The notes: a model not told the origin generated them from the sequence alone. Positions 17,569-27,692 are shown, counted from the first letter of the stretch. The stretch is DNA of 64,000 nucleotides from Flavobacterium omnivorum (GCF_900099915.1 NZ_FNDB01000008.1:62001-126000); one strand, 5' to 3'. Numbers and translations are program-made.

Positions 17569-18042
17569 ATGGAAACAGCCTACATCAAAACACCTCTAGG
17601 AATAGCCGCAATTACTGGCGATGAAAATGGAGTAGCCATAATTTCAGTTACAGATGAAGGAATTGCTTCAACTGAAATCCCTCTTTTTTTACAAATTGCG
17701 GTGCAGCAACTCCAAGAATATTTCGATTCTAAAAGAACCGATTTCACTTTTTTACTCAATCCCAAAGGAACTGAATTTCAACAAAAAGTTTGGAAGTCAT
17801 TAGTAAACATTCCTTTTGGAAAAACAAAAACCTATCTGGAGCAATCCAAAGGTTTAGGAGATGTGAAAGCCATACGGGCTGTGGCTTCAGCCAATGGTAA
17901 AAACCCGCTTTGGATTGTTGTTCCTTGCCATCGCGTCATTGGATCAGATGGTTCGCTTACTGGTTACGCTGGTGGTTTATGGCGTAAGAAATGGTTATTG
18001 GAACATGAAAACCCAACTACACAACAAAGTTTGTTTCAATAA
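17569..18042 (+). CDS. ogt: methylated-DNA--protein-cysteine methyltransferase
   Basis: This suicidal DNA-repair enzyme moves the methyl group of O6-methylguanine to its own cysteine. The active site IVVPCHRVIGSDGSLTGYAGG is at about residues 122-142. The recognition helix VKAIRAVASANGKNP includes the arginine finger. At 157 aa it is an Ogt-type protein without an Ada domain. Confidence 0.94.
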   Translation: METAYIKTPLGIAAITGDENGVAIISVTDEGIASTEIPLFLQIAVQQLQEYFDSKRTDFTFLLNPKGTEFQQKVWKSLVNIPFGKTKTYLEQSKGLGDVKAIRAVASANGKNPLWIVVPCHRVIGSDGSLTGYAGGLWRKKWLLEHENPTTQQSLFQ

Positions 18043-18134
18043 AATAAATACGAGTTGCATGAATTTTCACTAAATAAAGTTTAAGCTATTTTAATTTGTG
18101 AAAATTTGTGTAATTTGTGGTCAAATATGCAAAG

Positions 18135-18848
18135 ATGATCGAAAAAATAAACCTTAATAATATTCTGTTTCTTGATATAGAAACCGTTCCAGAAGCCAAA
18201 GATTTTAATGCATTAGATACTGAAATGAAAGACCTTTGGGAGCACAAAACCCAATACCAGCGCAAGGATGAATATACACCCGAAGATTTTTACGATCGAG
18301 CGGGAATTTGGGCCGAGTTTGGTAAAATTATTTGTATTTCAGTGGGATATTTTACGATTAAAGGCGATATCCGAAATTTCAGAGTAACTTCTTTTTTTGG
18401 AGAAGAAAAGAAATTGCTACTTGACTTTAATAATCTTCTAAATAATCATTTCAACCAGCCGCAACATGTCTTGTGTGGTCACAATGCTAAGGAATTCGAT
18501 ATTCCTTTCCTCGCACGACGTATGATTATCAACCAAATTGAGATTCCAAACAAACTGAATTTATTTGGAAAAAAACCATGGGAAATTCCGCATCTCGATA
18601 CTTTAGAATTATGGAAGTTTGGTGATTACAAGCATTACACTTCCTTAAAATTGATGTGTAAAGTCCTGGGAATTCCTTCTCCAAAAGGCGATATCGATGG
18701 CAGTCAAGTAGGTCATGTTTTTTATGTAGATAAAGATATTGATCGAATCGTAAATTATTGTGAAAAAGATACCATCGCTGTGGCACAAATTTTCCTACGG
18801 CTGCGCAGAGAAGATTTGCTGATTGAGGAAGAGATTATTCATGTATAA
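18135..18848 (+). CDS. predicted 3'-5' exonuclease, DNA polymerase B type (DEDDy)
   Basis: This is a stand-alone RNase H-fold exonuclease. The Exo I motif is LFLDIETVPE, Exo II lies in CGHNAKEFDIPFLARRM, and Exo III is YCEKDTIAVAQIFLRL. Together these match the PolB-like predicted exonuclease family, which has no polymerase domain. I chose the ATG at 18135; an in-frame GTG at 18117 lies in an upstream repeat-like AT-rich stretch. It follows ogt, but the gap of about 90 nt and the repeat between them argue against a tight operon. Confidence 0.85.
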   Translation: MIEKINLNNILFLDIETVPEAKDFNALDTEMKDLWEHKTQYQRKDEYTPEDFYDRAGIWAEFGKIICISVGYFTIKGDIRNFRVTSFFGEEKKLLLDFNNLLNNHFNQPQHVLCGHNAKEFDIPFLARRMIINQIEIPNKLNLFGKKPWEIPHLDTLELWKFGDYKHYTSLKLMCKVLGIPSPKGDIDGSQVGHVFYVDKDIDRIVNYCEKDTIAVAQIFLRLRREDLLIEEEIIHV

Positions 18849-18958
18849 GAACAATTTCAATCACAGCAACTTTTTAAGTTATAAAAGGGTAGTGTACTTC
18901 GCGAATCCCTTTGCGTACTTTGCGGTTAAATTTTTTACATTTACAAAAATTATAAGTT

Positions 18959-20398
18959 ATGGTATTGAGTAGATTTTGGTTGGTCATTTTTATTTCAGCA
19001 ATTGTATTTGTAATGTTTAGTTTGTTTTCCGGAGAGAGTTATACTATTGACCACGTTTTGAATGGAAAGAAAGATGATCCTATACTAATTTCCGAAAAAT
19101 TCGTAGAAGAACTTCCGGCCTTTATTAGAGACAGCATTAGAAAAGTTCCAGAACAAACCATGATTATCAATCGCGATACGCTAAATGCGGACACGACTTA
19201 TGTTTATAAAAACAAAACGGTAAAAATTTATAGTGGCGTTCAAAAATCAGATGGCTTGTTGCCAACCTGTAAAAGTACTTTGTTGGATTTAATCATTCCG
19301 CTTATTGCTTATTTGGCTTTTTTCTGCGGTTTAATGGAACTTTTGATCATTTCTGGAGCTTCTGGAAAGCTAGCTAAAGGATTGAGTCCTGTTTTTGTTA
19401 AAGTGTTTCCGAGTATTCCTAAAGACCATCCGTCCATATCTTATATGACGTTAAACTTCGCTGCTAATTTCTTGGGATTGGATTCAGCTGCGACTCCTTT
19501 TGGCCTGAAAGCCATGGAAAGTTTACAAGAGATAAACCCAGATAAAGACAAAGCCAGTGATGCTCAAATTATGTTCATGTGTTTGCATGCCTCGGGTCTT
19601 ACGTTGATTGCTACTTCTATTATTGGGTATCGCGCTGCCGCAAATGCCAGCAATCCGGCGGATGTCATGTTGCCTTGCATCATCACTTCTTTTATTGGTA
19701 CGATTGCCGCTTTTCTAATTGTTGGGATCAAACAGAAAATTAATTTCAAAAGTGCTTCTTTGGTACTCGTATTGATTACATTAATAGCAGGAATAATTGG
19801 ATTGTTGATGTACGTGAATCATCTTGATTTGATTGGGAAAAACTATTTTACGTCTAATCTTTCGGCTTTAATTTTGATAGGAATTATTGCTTTTACTTTG
19901 ATTTTTTCATTCTTAAACGAAAAGAAATTTACTACTGCTAATACAACGGTGTTTGATTCTTTTGTAGTAGGAGCTAACAACGGGGTAAAAACCGGCGTGA
20001 CTATTTTTCCTTATGTTTTGGGAATGTTGGTGGCTATTTCGTTATTTAGAAATAGTGGATTATTTGAAATTATTAGCAATTGGATTGCTTTCATTTTTTC
20101 TAATATGGGAGTAAATAAGCAAATTACGGATGCTTTGCCAGTAGCATTACTGCGTCCTTTTAGCTCTGCGGGATCTAGAGGGTTTTTGATTGATTCTATG
20201 AATACCTTTGGAGCCGACTCTTTAACGGCAAGATTGAGTAGTATTTTTCAATGCAGTGCCGAAAGCACTTTTTATGTAATTGCCGTTTATTTTGGTTCGG
20301 TTAATATCAAAAACACCCGTTATGCATTAGGAACAATGCTTTTAGTTGATTTGATTTGTGTCATTACAGCAATTTTTGTTGCCACGTGGTTTTTTTAG
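18959..20398 (+). CDS. SpmA-SpmB fusion, nucleoside-recognition (Gate) membrane protein
   Basis: This 479-aa polytopic membrane protein joins the two spore-maturation-type domains SpmA and SpmB. The SpmA half carries NFAANFLGLDSAATPFGLKA (about residue 162). The SpmB half carries NNGVKTGVTIFPYVLGMLVA (about residue 342) and the RPFSSAGSRG segment. A soluble extracytoplasmic insert of about 60 residues follows TM1. Such fusions occur in many non-sporulating bacteria. Transport of a small molecule is likely, but the substrate is unknown. Confidence 0.87.
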   Translation: MVLSRFWLVIFISAIVFVMFSLFSGESYTIDHVLNGKKDDPILISEKFVEELPAFIRDSIRKVPEQTMIINRDTLNADTTYVYKNKTVKIYSGVQKSDGLLPTCKSTLLDLIIPLIAYLAFFCGLMELLIISGASGKLAKGLSPVFVKVFPSIPKDHPSISYMTLNFAANFLGLDSAATPFGLKAMESLQEINPDKDKASDAQIMFMCLHASGLTLIATSIIGYRAAANASNPADVMLPCIITSFIGTIAAFLIVGIKQKINFKSASLVLVLITLIAGIIGLLMYVNHLDLIGKNYFTSNLSALILIGIIAFTLIFSFLNEKKFTTANTTVFDSFVVGANNGVKTGVTIFPYVLGMLVAISLFRNSGLFEIISNWIAFIFSNMGVNKQITDALPVALLRPFSSAGSRGFLIDSMNTFGADSLTARLSSIFQCSAESTFYVIAVYFGSVNIKNTRYALGTMLLVDLICVITAIFVATWFF

Positions 20399-20588
20399 TA
20401 GCAGCATAAGAATCAATTGCGTAGTCTAAGTACGCCGTTGTTTCGCATAATTTATAACTGGAGTGATTGCACTCGAAACAAAATCTGTAGTCAATTTTAT
20501 TGAATCAGTTTGCGCTAATGCAGGATCAAATAGTAATTTCCTTTCAACTTATCTTCAAAGAGCAAGTCCACAATTGTAATTTAAAAAA

Positions 20589-20623
20589 AGAGTCGGAATT
20601 TCAATAGTAGAAATTCCGACTCT
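20589..20623 (-). terminator. strong terminator of the scoAB operon
   Basis: A perfect 14-bp stem, AGAGTCGGAATTTC / GAAATTCCGACTCT, has a 7-nt loop. On the minus strand a T-run follows, directly downstream of the scoB stop. The remaining intergenic DNA from 20399 shows nothing recognisable. Confidence 0.85.
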
Positions 20624-20644
20624 CTTGTATTTTATAGTACACTT

Positions 20645-21304
20645 TTAATCGATAATCATCTCTGGAATTTCTCCTTCAATGATTAAATCTGCTGCTGTAG
20701 ATGCGATGATGTGTTCCACTGAAACGCCTGGCGCTCGTTCTAATAGCTTAAAACCTTTTGACGTCACTTCCATGACGGCAAGTTCGGTAACGACTTTTTT
20801 AACGCATCCCACACCAGTTAATGGCAAACTACACTTTTTTAGAATTTTGGAATCTCCTGCTCTATTGACGTGCATCATCGCAACGATAATATTCTCTGCA
20901 GAAGCTACTAAGTCCATTGCTCCTCCCATACCTTTGACCATTTTACCTGGGATTTTCCAATTAGCAATATCACCATTTTCGGCAACTTCCATTGCGCCAA
21001 GAATGGTTAAATCTACTTTTTGTGATCTGATCATTCCAAAACTCATTGCTGAGTCAAAAAAGGAAGCTCCTGGAAGTGTTGTTATGGTTTGTTTTCCTGC
21101 GTTGATTAAATCAGCGTCTTCATCGCCCTCAAAGGGAAATGGACCCATACCAAGAATGCCGTTCTCACTTTGAAATTCAACGTCAATTCCTTCGGGGATA
21201 TAGTTGGCTACAAGTGTTGGAATTCCAATTCCTAGATTCACGTAATAGTTGTGTTTTAACTCTTTCGCAATGCGTTTTGCAATTTGATTTTTATCTAAAG
21301 CCAT
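20645..21304 (-). CDS. scoB: 3-oxoacid CoA-transferase subunit B
   Basis: This beta subunit of succinyl-CoA:3-ketoacid CoA-transferase activates acetoacetate. The catalytic glutamate is in VEFQSENGILGMGP (about residue 46), and the conserved GGAMDLVASAENIIVAM stretch follows. At 219 aa the length is normal. It starts 2 nt after scoA and is closed by a terminator. Confidence 0.93.
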   Translation of the reverse strand: MALDKNQIAKRIAKELKHNYYVNLGIGIPTLVANYIPEGIDVEFQSENGILGMGPFPFEGDEDADLINAGKQTITTLPGASFFDSAMSFGMIRSQKVDLTILGAMEVAENGDIANWKIPGKMVKGMGGAMDLVASAENIIVAMMHVNRAGDSKILKKCSLPLTGVGCVKKVVTELAVMEVTSKGFKLLERAPGVSVEHIIASTAADLIIEGEIPEMIID

Positions 21305-21306
21305 AA

Positions 21307-22008
21307 TTAGAAAATTTTTCTCACGGTTCGTTGTTCAATTCTTTTCTCGTATTTCTCGCCTTGAAATATTCTATTTACAAGTATTCCTGGAATATGAATT
21401 TCATTAGGATCTAAACTTCCTGCAGGTAATAATTCTTCGACTTCGGCAATAGTGACTTTTGCAGCTCCCGCCATACTTGGGTTGAAATTTCGGGCTGTTC
21501 CTTTGAAAATTAGGTTTCCAGCTTCGTCCCCTTTCCATGCTTTTACAATGGCAAAGTCAGCTTTGAAAGCGTGTTCCATAACATGCATTTTTCCATTGAA
21601 TTCGCGAACTTCTTTCCCTTCAGCTACTTCAGTTCCGTAACCGGCGGGTGTAAAAAAAGCAGGTATTCCAGCTTGTGCCGCACGGCAACGTTCTGCTAAG
21701 GTTCCTTGAGGAATAAGATCTACTTCTAATTCTCCAGAAAGCATTTGGCGTTCAAATTCGGCATTTTCGCCCACGTAGGAAGAGATCATCTTCTTAATTT
21801 GTCGTTTTTGCAAAAGCAATCCAAGACCAAAATCATCAACACCTGCATTGTTTGAAATACACGTTAAATCCGTATTTTCTTTTTTTACCAATTCAGCGAT
21901 GGAATTTTCTGGAATACCACATAATCCAAAGCCACCAAGCATAATAGTCATTCCGTTTTCAATTCCTTGAAGGGCGTCTTGAACGTTGTTTACTTTTTTG
22001 TTAATCAT
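21307..22008 (-). CDS. scoA: 3-oxoacid CoA-transferase subunit A
   Basis: The alpha subunit partners with ScoB. The CoA-binding glycine motif [12 protein letters not shown] is at about residue 23, and [20 protein letters not shown] and [19 protein letters not shown] are typical. At 233 aa the length is normal. It is first gene of the two-gene operon. I see no clear promoter in the AT-rich gap to the PBP gene. Confidence 0.93.
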   Translation of the reverse strand: MINKKVNNVQDALQGIENGMTIMLGGFGLCGIPENSIAELVKKENTDLTCISNNAGVDDFGLGLLLQKRQIKKMISSYVGENAEFERQMLSGELEVDLIPQGTLAERCRAAQAGIPAFFTPAGYGTEVAEGKEVREFNGKMHVMEHAFKADFAIVKAWKGDEAGNLIFKGTARNFNPSMAGAAKVTIAEVEELLPAGSLDPNEIHIPGILVNRIFQGEKYEKRIEQRTVRKIF

Positions 22009-22099
22009 AAAAATGAGTTGCTATGGTCCAATTTTATTTTAAAAGGATCAAATTATTTGTTGAAATTCCTCCTTGTTTTGACTACGAGAAATGGGGAGT

Positions 22100-24409
22100 T
22101 TATAATTCAAATTCATCAGTGTTCTGCTCTACAACAGTGGTATCTATTACTTTTTTAGGAACGTAGCAGTCTACTTTTATAGAGAGATTTGCAGGTCTTT
22201 CAAAGTTTGCTTTAGAAACTTTAAGAGCGGGGTCAGCATAACATAATTTCATAAAATAACCCCAAACCGGCAGTGCTGCTGTAGCTCCCTGACCGTAAGT
22301 AATGCTTTTAAAACGAGCGGAACGATCCTCACATCCTACCCAAACTCCCGTGACAAGATTAGGAACCATTCCCATAAACCAACCATCGGATTGATTTTGT
22401 GTTGTACCTGTTTTTCCTGCAATAGGGTTTTTGAATTGGTATGGATAACCAGTCCAACGGTTGTCTCCGCTTCCTCCACCAGTGGTTCGCAAACGATCTC
22501 CCGATCCACCCTCGGTTACACCTTCAAGCAATTTGACAACTGCATAAGCAATATCTTTATTTAAAACATCATGCGACTCAGGGATTGGTTCGTAGATGAT
22601 TACACCACTTTTATCCTCAATCTTAGATATAAATTGCGGTTTCATGTAAACCCCTTGATTAGCGAAGGTGCTATAAGCAGCAACCATGTCTTCAACCGTT
22701 ATTTCAACTGCTCCTAAAGCAATTGATGGTTGCAAAGGGATTTCAGATTTTACCCCCAATTTATGCGCTAGATCAACCACAGCCTCAGGGCCTACCTTAT
22801 CCATCAATTTGGCAGATATTGTGTTAATAGAGTTAGCTAAACCTCTCTTCAAAGTGACCATTCCGCGGTACCTGTTATCTGAATTTTTTGGTTCCCAATC
22901 TTCGGTGACGTGATGACGTCCTTTGCGAATCATAAACGGGCCATCAATAATCGAGTCACAAGGGGACATATTGAGTTGCTCTATGGCCGTTGCGTAAACA
23001 AATGGTTTGAATGTAGAGCCTACTTGTCTTGCTCCTTGTCCTACGTGATCGTATTGGAAATATTTATAATTAATTCCGCCTACCCATGCCTTTACATTTC
23101 CCGTTTGTGGTTCCATGGCCATTAATCCAGACTGTAAAAAGTGCTTGTAATAGCGTATTGAATCTAAGGGTGTCATTATGGTATCTTTCTCTCCTTTCCA
23201 AGAAAAGACAGTCATTTTTGTTTTTTCGCTAAACGATTTTACAATATCTTCCTCGGTTTTATCCATTGATTTCATAACCGCCCAGCGATTAGATGATTTC
23301 ATCGCTTGATTTAAAATTCGTTGTGTTTCTACCGCAGAAATGTTCACAAAAGGAGCATTTTTGTTGCCTTTAGATTGCTTGAAAAACTCCTCCTGAAGGT
23401 TCGCCATGTGAGCTGTAACGGCTTCTTCGGCATGTAACTGCATCCTAGAATCTATAGTGGTGTAGATTTTCAAACCATCTTTGTAGATATCATAATCTGA
23501 GCCATCTGATTTTTTATTCTCTTCTGCCCATTTTTTCATGTAATCACGAAGGTATTCTCTAAAATAGGTTGCCGTTCCGTCTTTATGTGTTTCTAATTTA
23601 AAGTTTAATTTGATAGGTAAGTTTTGTAGTCGTTCTTTTTCCTCATTCGAAATTATTTTCCCTTTTTCCATTTGTAAAAGCACGACATTTCTGCGGTTTT
23701 TTACTCCTTGTGGATTTCGTATTGGATTGTATAAGCCTGAGTTTTTAAACATTCCTACCAATATGGCCGACTCACTTATTGTAAGGTCTTTTGGTTCTTT
23801 TGAAAAATAAGTTTTTGCTGCGGAACTTACTCCAACCGAATTATTTCCAAAATCATAGACATTACAATACATGGCAATAATTTCATTTTTAGTATATTGT
23901 CTTTCTAATCGGATGGCAATGATCCATTCTTTAATTTTTTGTACAATTCTAAAAGGTAAAAACTTTGACCCTTCCCCGTGGAATAATTGTTTGGCTAATT
24001 GCTGTGTCAATGTACTCGCACCACCGCTAGTTCCTAAACTCGAAATGGCTCTTAAAGTACCTCTTCCATCAATGCCAGAATGTTCGTAAAAACGAGCATC
24101 TTCCGTAGCAATTAATGCTTGTACTAAGTTTTTTGGCAAGTCTGAATACTTTAGCTGCGATCTGTTTTTTTCGAAATATTTACCGATCACGACTCCGTCA
24201 GCGGAAATAACTTCAGTTGCTAAATTGGAATCGGGATTTTCTAAATCTTCAAAGGAAGGCATGGAGCCAAAGATTCCCCAAGAAGCAAATAAGAAAAACA
24301 AACCGACGCTTCCTAGGCCTATAAAGAATATTTTCCAAAATTTCTTTTGATAGTGTGTAATGTCTTTTCCATTACCTCTTGCTGGGTTATTATTTTTTTT
24401 GATAGCCAT
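22100..24409 (-). CDS. class A penicillin-binding protein (PBP1A type)
   Basis: This bifunctional peptidoglycan synthase has a cytoplasmic tail, one TM segment (about residues 28-48), a GT51 glycosyltransferase domain and a transpeptidase domain. The GT motif has its catalytic Glu in ATEDARFYEHSGID (about residue 107) and GGASTLTQQLAKQLF. The transpeptidase motifs are GSTFKPF (SxxK, about 461), LANSINT (SxN) and AGKTGTTQ (KTG). At 769 aa it is full length. It follows gldH by 9 nt in the conserved flavobacterial order ricT-gldH-PBP1A. Confidence 0.95.
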   Translation of the reverse strand: MAIKKNNNPARGNGKDITHYQKKFWKIFFIGLGSVGLFFLFASWGIFGSMPSFEDLENPDSNLATEVISADGVVIGKYFEKNRSQLKYSDLPKNLVQALIATEDARFYEHSGIDGRGTLRAISSLGTSGGASTLTQQLAKQLFHGEGSKFLPFRIVQKIKEWIIAIRLERQYTKNEIIAMYCNVYDFGNNSVGVSSAAKTYFSKEPKDLTISESAILVGMFKNSGLYNPIRNPQGVKNRRNVVLLQMEKGKIISNEEKERLQNLPIKLNFKLETHKDGTATYFREYLRDYMKKWAEENKKSDGSDYDIYKDGLKIYTTIDSRMQLHAEEAVTAHMANLQEEFFKQSKGNKNAPFVNISAVETQRILNQAMKSSNRWAVMKSMDKTEEDIVKSFSEKTKMTVFSWKGEKDTIMTPLDSIRYYKHFLQSGLMAMEPQTGNVKAWVGGINYKYFQYDHVGQGARQVGSTFKPFVYATAIEQLNMSPCDSIIDGPFMIRKGRHHVTEDWEPKNSDNRYRGMVTLKRGLANSINTISAKLMDKVGPEAVVDLAHKLGVKSEIPLQPSIALGAVEITVEDMVAAYSTFANQGVYMKPQFISKIEDKSGVIIYEPIPESHDVLNKDIAYAVVKLLEGVTEGGSGDRLRTTGGGSGDNRWTGYPYQFKNPIAGKTGTTQNQSDGWFMGMVPNLVTGVWVGCEDRSARFKSITYGQGATAALPVWGYFMKLCYADPALKVSKANFERPANLSIKVDCYVPKKVIDTTVVEQNTDEFEL

Positions 24410-24418
24410 AATACTATT

Positions 24419-24898
24419 TTATTCTTTTTTTTCTATTCTAAAACCGACCTCGGTAATTCCATCTAGCGCTTTTACGCCAGGAACTTTCCCGTTTTCTCTA
24501 ACCGCTTGCTTGATGTGAACCTTGTACTTAGAGCGGAACCTAACATTTTCTTTGTAAAAGAGTTTACTTTCTTTAATATCTGAAAATCCTTCTCCTAATA
24601 ATGTTCCTTGCGGATCGGCCATTTGGTACTCTAGTGTGTCCACTTTTGTAAAACCATTTGGTAATTCCAAAGCCACAATTAAAAACAAATTATTGTACTG
24701 ATAATCATTGTTTGCTCTTAAATTGACAAATAAATCATATCGCTTTGTCGAGTCCAGTTCAGGTAAATTGAAGGTTACAATACTGTCTTTGTGCCAAGTG
24801 GTCCCAACAGACTTATAGTGATCAAAAACTCTTTTTTTATCACATGAAGAAAAGAGGATTACGAGCAAAAGAAGTAAAGCGCTATTTTTTATCCACAT
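24419..24898 (-). CDS. gldH: gliding motility lipoprotein GldH
   Basis: GldH is an outer-membrane-associated lipoprotein needed for gliding and type IX secretion in flavobacteria. The lipobox is LFSSCDKK (Cys19). The characteristic YDLFVNLRANNDYQYNNLFL segment and DTLEYQMADPQGTLLGEG are seen. At 159 aa the length is normal. Its start overlaps the end of ricT by 17 nt. Confidence 0.93.
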   Translation of the reverse strand: MWIKNSALLLLLVILFSSCDKKRVFDHYKSVGTTWHKDSIVTFNLPELDSTKRYDLFVNLRANNDYQYNNLFLIVALELPNGFTKVDTLEYQMADPQGTLLGEGFSDIKESKLFYKENVRFRSKYKVHIKQAVRENGKVPGVKALDGITEVGFRIEKKE

Positions 24899-26138
24899 TT
24901 TTAGTAATAATTATTGGTTTTCTTGGCTCCGTGGGCTTCTTGTCATTTGGAGTCTGACGGTTATTGTTTGCGGGTTTGTTGTTATTAGCCACAATAGTAT
25001 TTTCGCCAGCGGGTTTGCGTTTTTTATTTGGTTTCTTCTTTGCTTTAGGTTGGTCAAAACGTGTTAGGCTTTCTTGTCCCATGGCATTATTGAAGTTTTT
25101 CTCTGGCTCTACAAGAATTTCTATTGCAAAATCTTCTAATGAAGAAACTTTGTTTTTTAGCTTATTTTCTGCAACAATTTCTTTGACTTGGTCAATTTTC
25201 AACACGTGCCAATTGGCAAAATTATTGGTGTAAGCAAACCACATCAATCCTTTAAATATGTCTTGCTTTTGGCAAATGGCATCTCCTTTTTCCGTGACCA
25301 ATTTTGTTTCAAAATCTGGAAAATCTTTCAACGCATCCATATAAGTGTCTAACTCATAGTTTAAACAACATTTTAATTTCCCACACTGTCCAGCCAGTTT
25401 TTGTGGATTCAATGAGAGTTGTTGATAACGTGCTGCTGAAGTATTTACACTTCTAAAATCCGTTAACCAAGTAGAACAGCATAATTCTCTACCGCAAGAA
25501 CCTATTCCGCCTAAACGAGCTGCTTCCTGCCGGAAACCTACTTGTTTCATCTCAATTCTGGTGCTGAATTCCTTTGCAAAATCTTTAATTAAAGCACGAA
25601 AATCAATTCGGTCATTTGCGGTATAATAAAAAGTAGCTTTTGATCCATCACCTTGAAATTCGATATCCGAAATTTTCATTTCTAGTTTTTGAGCAATGGC
25701 TAATTCCCGCGCTCTAACTTTCATTGGCTCTTCTTTATCGCGAGCAGTAGACCAAATGTCGATGTCTTTTTGAGATGCTTTTCTATAGATTTTTGGAACT
25801 TCATTGCTCAAATGATTTACTCCTTTTTTCTTCATTTGAATTTTTACTAATTCGCCTGTGAGAGTAACAATTCCTATATCGTGACCGGGTGAGGCAACCG
25901 TAGCTATAATGTCTCCCATGCTTAAAGTCAGCTTCTCGGTATTGCGATAAAACTCTTTTCTGCCGTTTTTAAAACGAACTTCAACACAGTCAAAAGGAGC
26001 TTCGCCGTTAGGTAGACTCATATTAGAAAGCCAATCGAAAACCGTTAATTTATTGCAGCTATCGGTGCCGCAAGTCCCATTATTTTTACAACCCTTAGGT
26101 GCGCCACCATCAGAAGTTGAACAACTTGTACATGCCAT
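24882..26138 (-). CDS. ricT: RicT-type PSP1-domain iron-sulfur protein
   Basis: This is a YaaT/RicT homologue with a PSP1 C-terminal domain. In Bacillus, RicT works in the RicA-RicF-RicT complex that affects RNA processing. Cysteine motifs are clear: a Cys-rich N-terminus (MACTSC), SCGRELCCSTWL (about residue 217) and QCGKLKCCLNYE (about residue 251), likely Fe-S ligands. The C-terminal 60 residues are lysine/asparagine-rich and probably disordered. At 418 aa it is longer than the Bacillus protein because of this tail. Confidence 0.9.
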   Translation of the reverse strand: MACTSCSTSDGGAPKGCKNNGTCGTDSCNKLTVFDWLSNMSLPNGEAPFDCVEVRFKNGRKEFYRNTEKLTLSMGDIIATVASPGHDIGIVTLTGELVKIQMKKKGVNHLSNEVPKIYRKASQKDIDIWSTARDKEEPMKVRARELAIAQKLEMKISDIEFQGDGSKATFYYTANDRIDFRALIKDFAKEFSTRIEMKQVGFRQEAARLGGIGSCGRELCCSTWLTDFRSVNTSAARYQQLSLNPQKLAGQCGKLKCCLNYELDTYMDALKDFPDFETKLVTEKGDAICQKQDIFKGLMWFAYTNNFANWHVLKIDQVKEIVAENKLKNKVSSLEDFAIEILVEPEKNFNNAMGQESLTRFDQPKAKKKPNKKRKPAGENTIVANNNKPANNNRQTPNDKKPTEPRKPIIITKNVDKK

Positions 26139-26267
26139 AATCTTATATGTAGTGTTGCGACGAGCACAACTTAAGTTCTTAAAAAGTTTAATTTGTAAAG
26201 ATAGTATTTTTTAATTTTATGGAACAACGCCTATCCGAGCCAATAAATCATAAATTTTTTATAAAAA

Positions 26268-26297
26268 AACCCATTACAATTTGATTTGTAATGGGTT
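26268..26297 (-). terminator. terminator of trhO
   Basis: A 12-bp stem, AACCCATTACAA / TTTGTAATGGGTT, is followed on the minus strand by a TTTTTTTAT tract, just behind the trhO stop. Confidence 0.8.
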
Positions 26298-26324
26298 AAT
26301 TTGAAGTGATTTAAAGTGGTTTTT

Positions 26325-27692
26325 TTAGTCTAAAATCTTATATAATTTATCAGACAATCGAATTCTAAATGGTAATTTAAACGTACATGTATCTCCAGCA
26401 ATTGCATTTTCTTGCACTAAATCATTTACTAGCATTTCGCTAATTACTAGTTTTTGTTCGCCAGTTGTAGTTCCTTTTATCAAAATGGTGTCGCCAATTT
26501 TGATTTCGTTTTCTTCAATTAGAAATTGACCAATACTTGGTTTTGGAAAAAAATGCGTCCCTTTTCCAATATATTGTTTTTTAACTTTTACTTCTTTTTT
26601 AACGGCAGTCCCAGCGCTTCGGGATGGTTTTTCAGCAACAAAAATACCATGCGTTTCTTCGTTGTTTTTAAAAGTCAAAACATCTGATTTTCCTTTTTTG
26701 AAAATCTTGTTCCCGTTTTTAACCCCTCTTCGGATGGCTTTTTGCTCTTCTTCTGGTAAGTGAATCACACGCACACATTCAGCAGAACAGCAACCTTCCA
26801 TTTTTTCCTTGCAAGAATCACATTGGATAAAAAGCAAATGACAACCCTCGTTCACGCAATTTGTATGCACATCGCAAGGTTCGCCACATTGATGGCATTG
26901 TGAGATAATATCGTCTGTAATTCTTTCGCCCAAGCGGTGATCAAAAACAAAGTTTTTTCCAATGAATTTACTTTCTAAACCTTCAGCTTTTACTTGGCGC
27001 GTGTATTCTATAATCCCACCTTCCAGTTGGTACACGTTCTCAAAACCTTTGTGCTTGAAATAAGCACTGGCTTTCTCGCAACGGATTCCTCCGGTGCAAT
27101 ACATCAATAGTTTTTTGTCTTGTTTGTGTTCAGCAAGTTGTTCTTCGATAATGGGTAAACTTTCACGAAAAGTATTCACATCTGGTTTTATAGCTTTGGT
27201 AAAATGTCCAATTTCACTTTCATAATGATTGCGCATATCCACCACAATGGTATTGGGATCTTCTAGCAAGTCGTTGAATTCCTTGGCTTTTAAGTGAATT
27301 CCAATATTCGTCACATCAAAAGTCTCATCAACCAAACCATCAGCTACAATTTTGTCTCGGACTTTTACCGTTAGTTTCAAAAATGAGTGATCGTCTTGTT
27401 CTACGGCTATATTCAAACGAATTCCTTTCATGAAATCATACACTTCGATAGTATCTTTAAACGCGTAGAAATTATCTGCAGGAAGCGATAATTGGGCGTT
27501 GATTCCCTCAGGGGCTACATAAATTCGACCCAGAACTTCAAGAGAGTTCCACGCTAGAAATAATTCGTTACGAAATTGTGTTGGATTTGAGATTTGCGCA
27601 TAAGCATAGAAAGACAGCGTAAGACGTTGTTTTCCGGCATCATCAATCATGATGGCTCTTTCTTCTGCGCTTAAGGTGTTGTACAGTTGCAT
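26325..27692 (-). CDS. trhO: tRNA uridine(34) hydroxylase TrhO, with C-terminal extension
   Basis: This is a YceA-family rhodanese-domain enzyme that hydroxylates wobble U34 of tRNA. The N-terminal acylphosphatase-like part includes RIYVAPEGINAQLS. The rhodanese active site is LLMYCTGGIRCEKASAY (about residue 207). A Cys-rich zinc-binding segment follows (CHQCGEPC, CVNEGC, CDSCKEKMEGCCSAEC). At 455 aa it is about 100 residues longer than E. coli YceA, the extra part being a Lys-rich C-terminal domain. Confidence 0.92.
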   Translation of the reverse strand: MQLYNTLSAEERAIMIDDAGKQRLTLSFYAYAQISNPTQFRNELFLAWNSLEVLGRIYVAPEGINAQLSLPADNFYAFKDTIEVYDFMKGIRLNIAVEQDDHSFLKLTVKVRDKIVADGLVDETFDVTNIGIHLKAKEFNDLLEDPNTIVVDMRNHYESEIGHFTKAIKPDVNTFRESLPIIEEQLAEHKQDKKLLMYCTGGIRCEKASAYFKHKGFENVYQLEGGIIEYTRQVKAEGLESKFIGKNFVFDHRLGERITDDIISQCHQCGEPCDVHTNCVNEGCHLLFIQCDSCKEKMEGCCSAECVRVIHLPEEEQKAIRRGVKNGNKIFKKGKSDVLTFKNNEETHGIFVAEKPSRSAGTAVKKEVKVKKQYIGKGTHFFPKPSIGQFLIEENEIKIGDTILIKGTTTGEQKLVISEMLVNDLVQENAIAGDTCTFKLPFRIRLSDKLYKILD

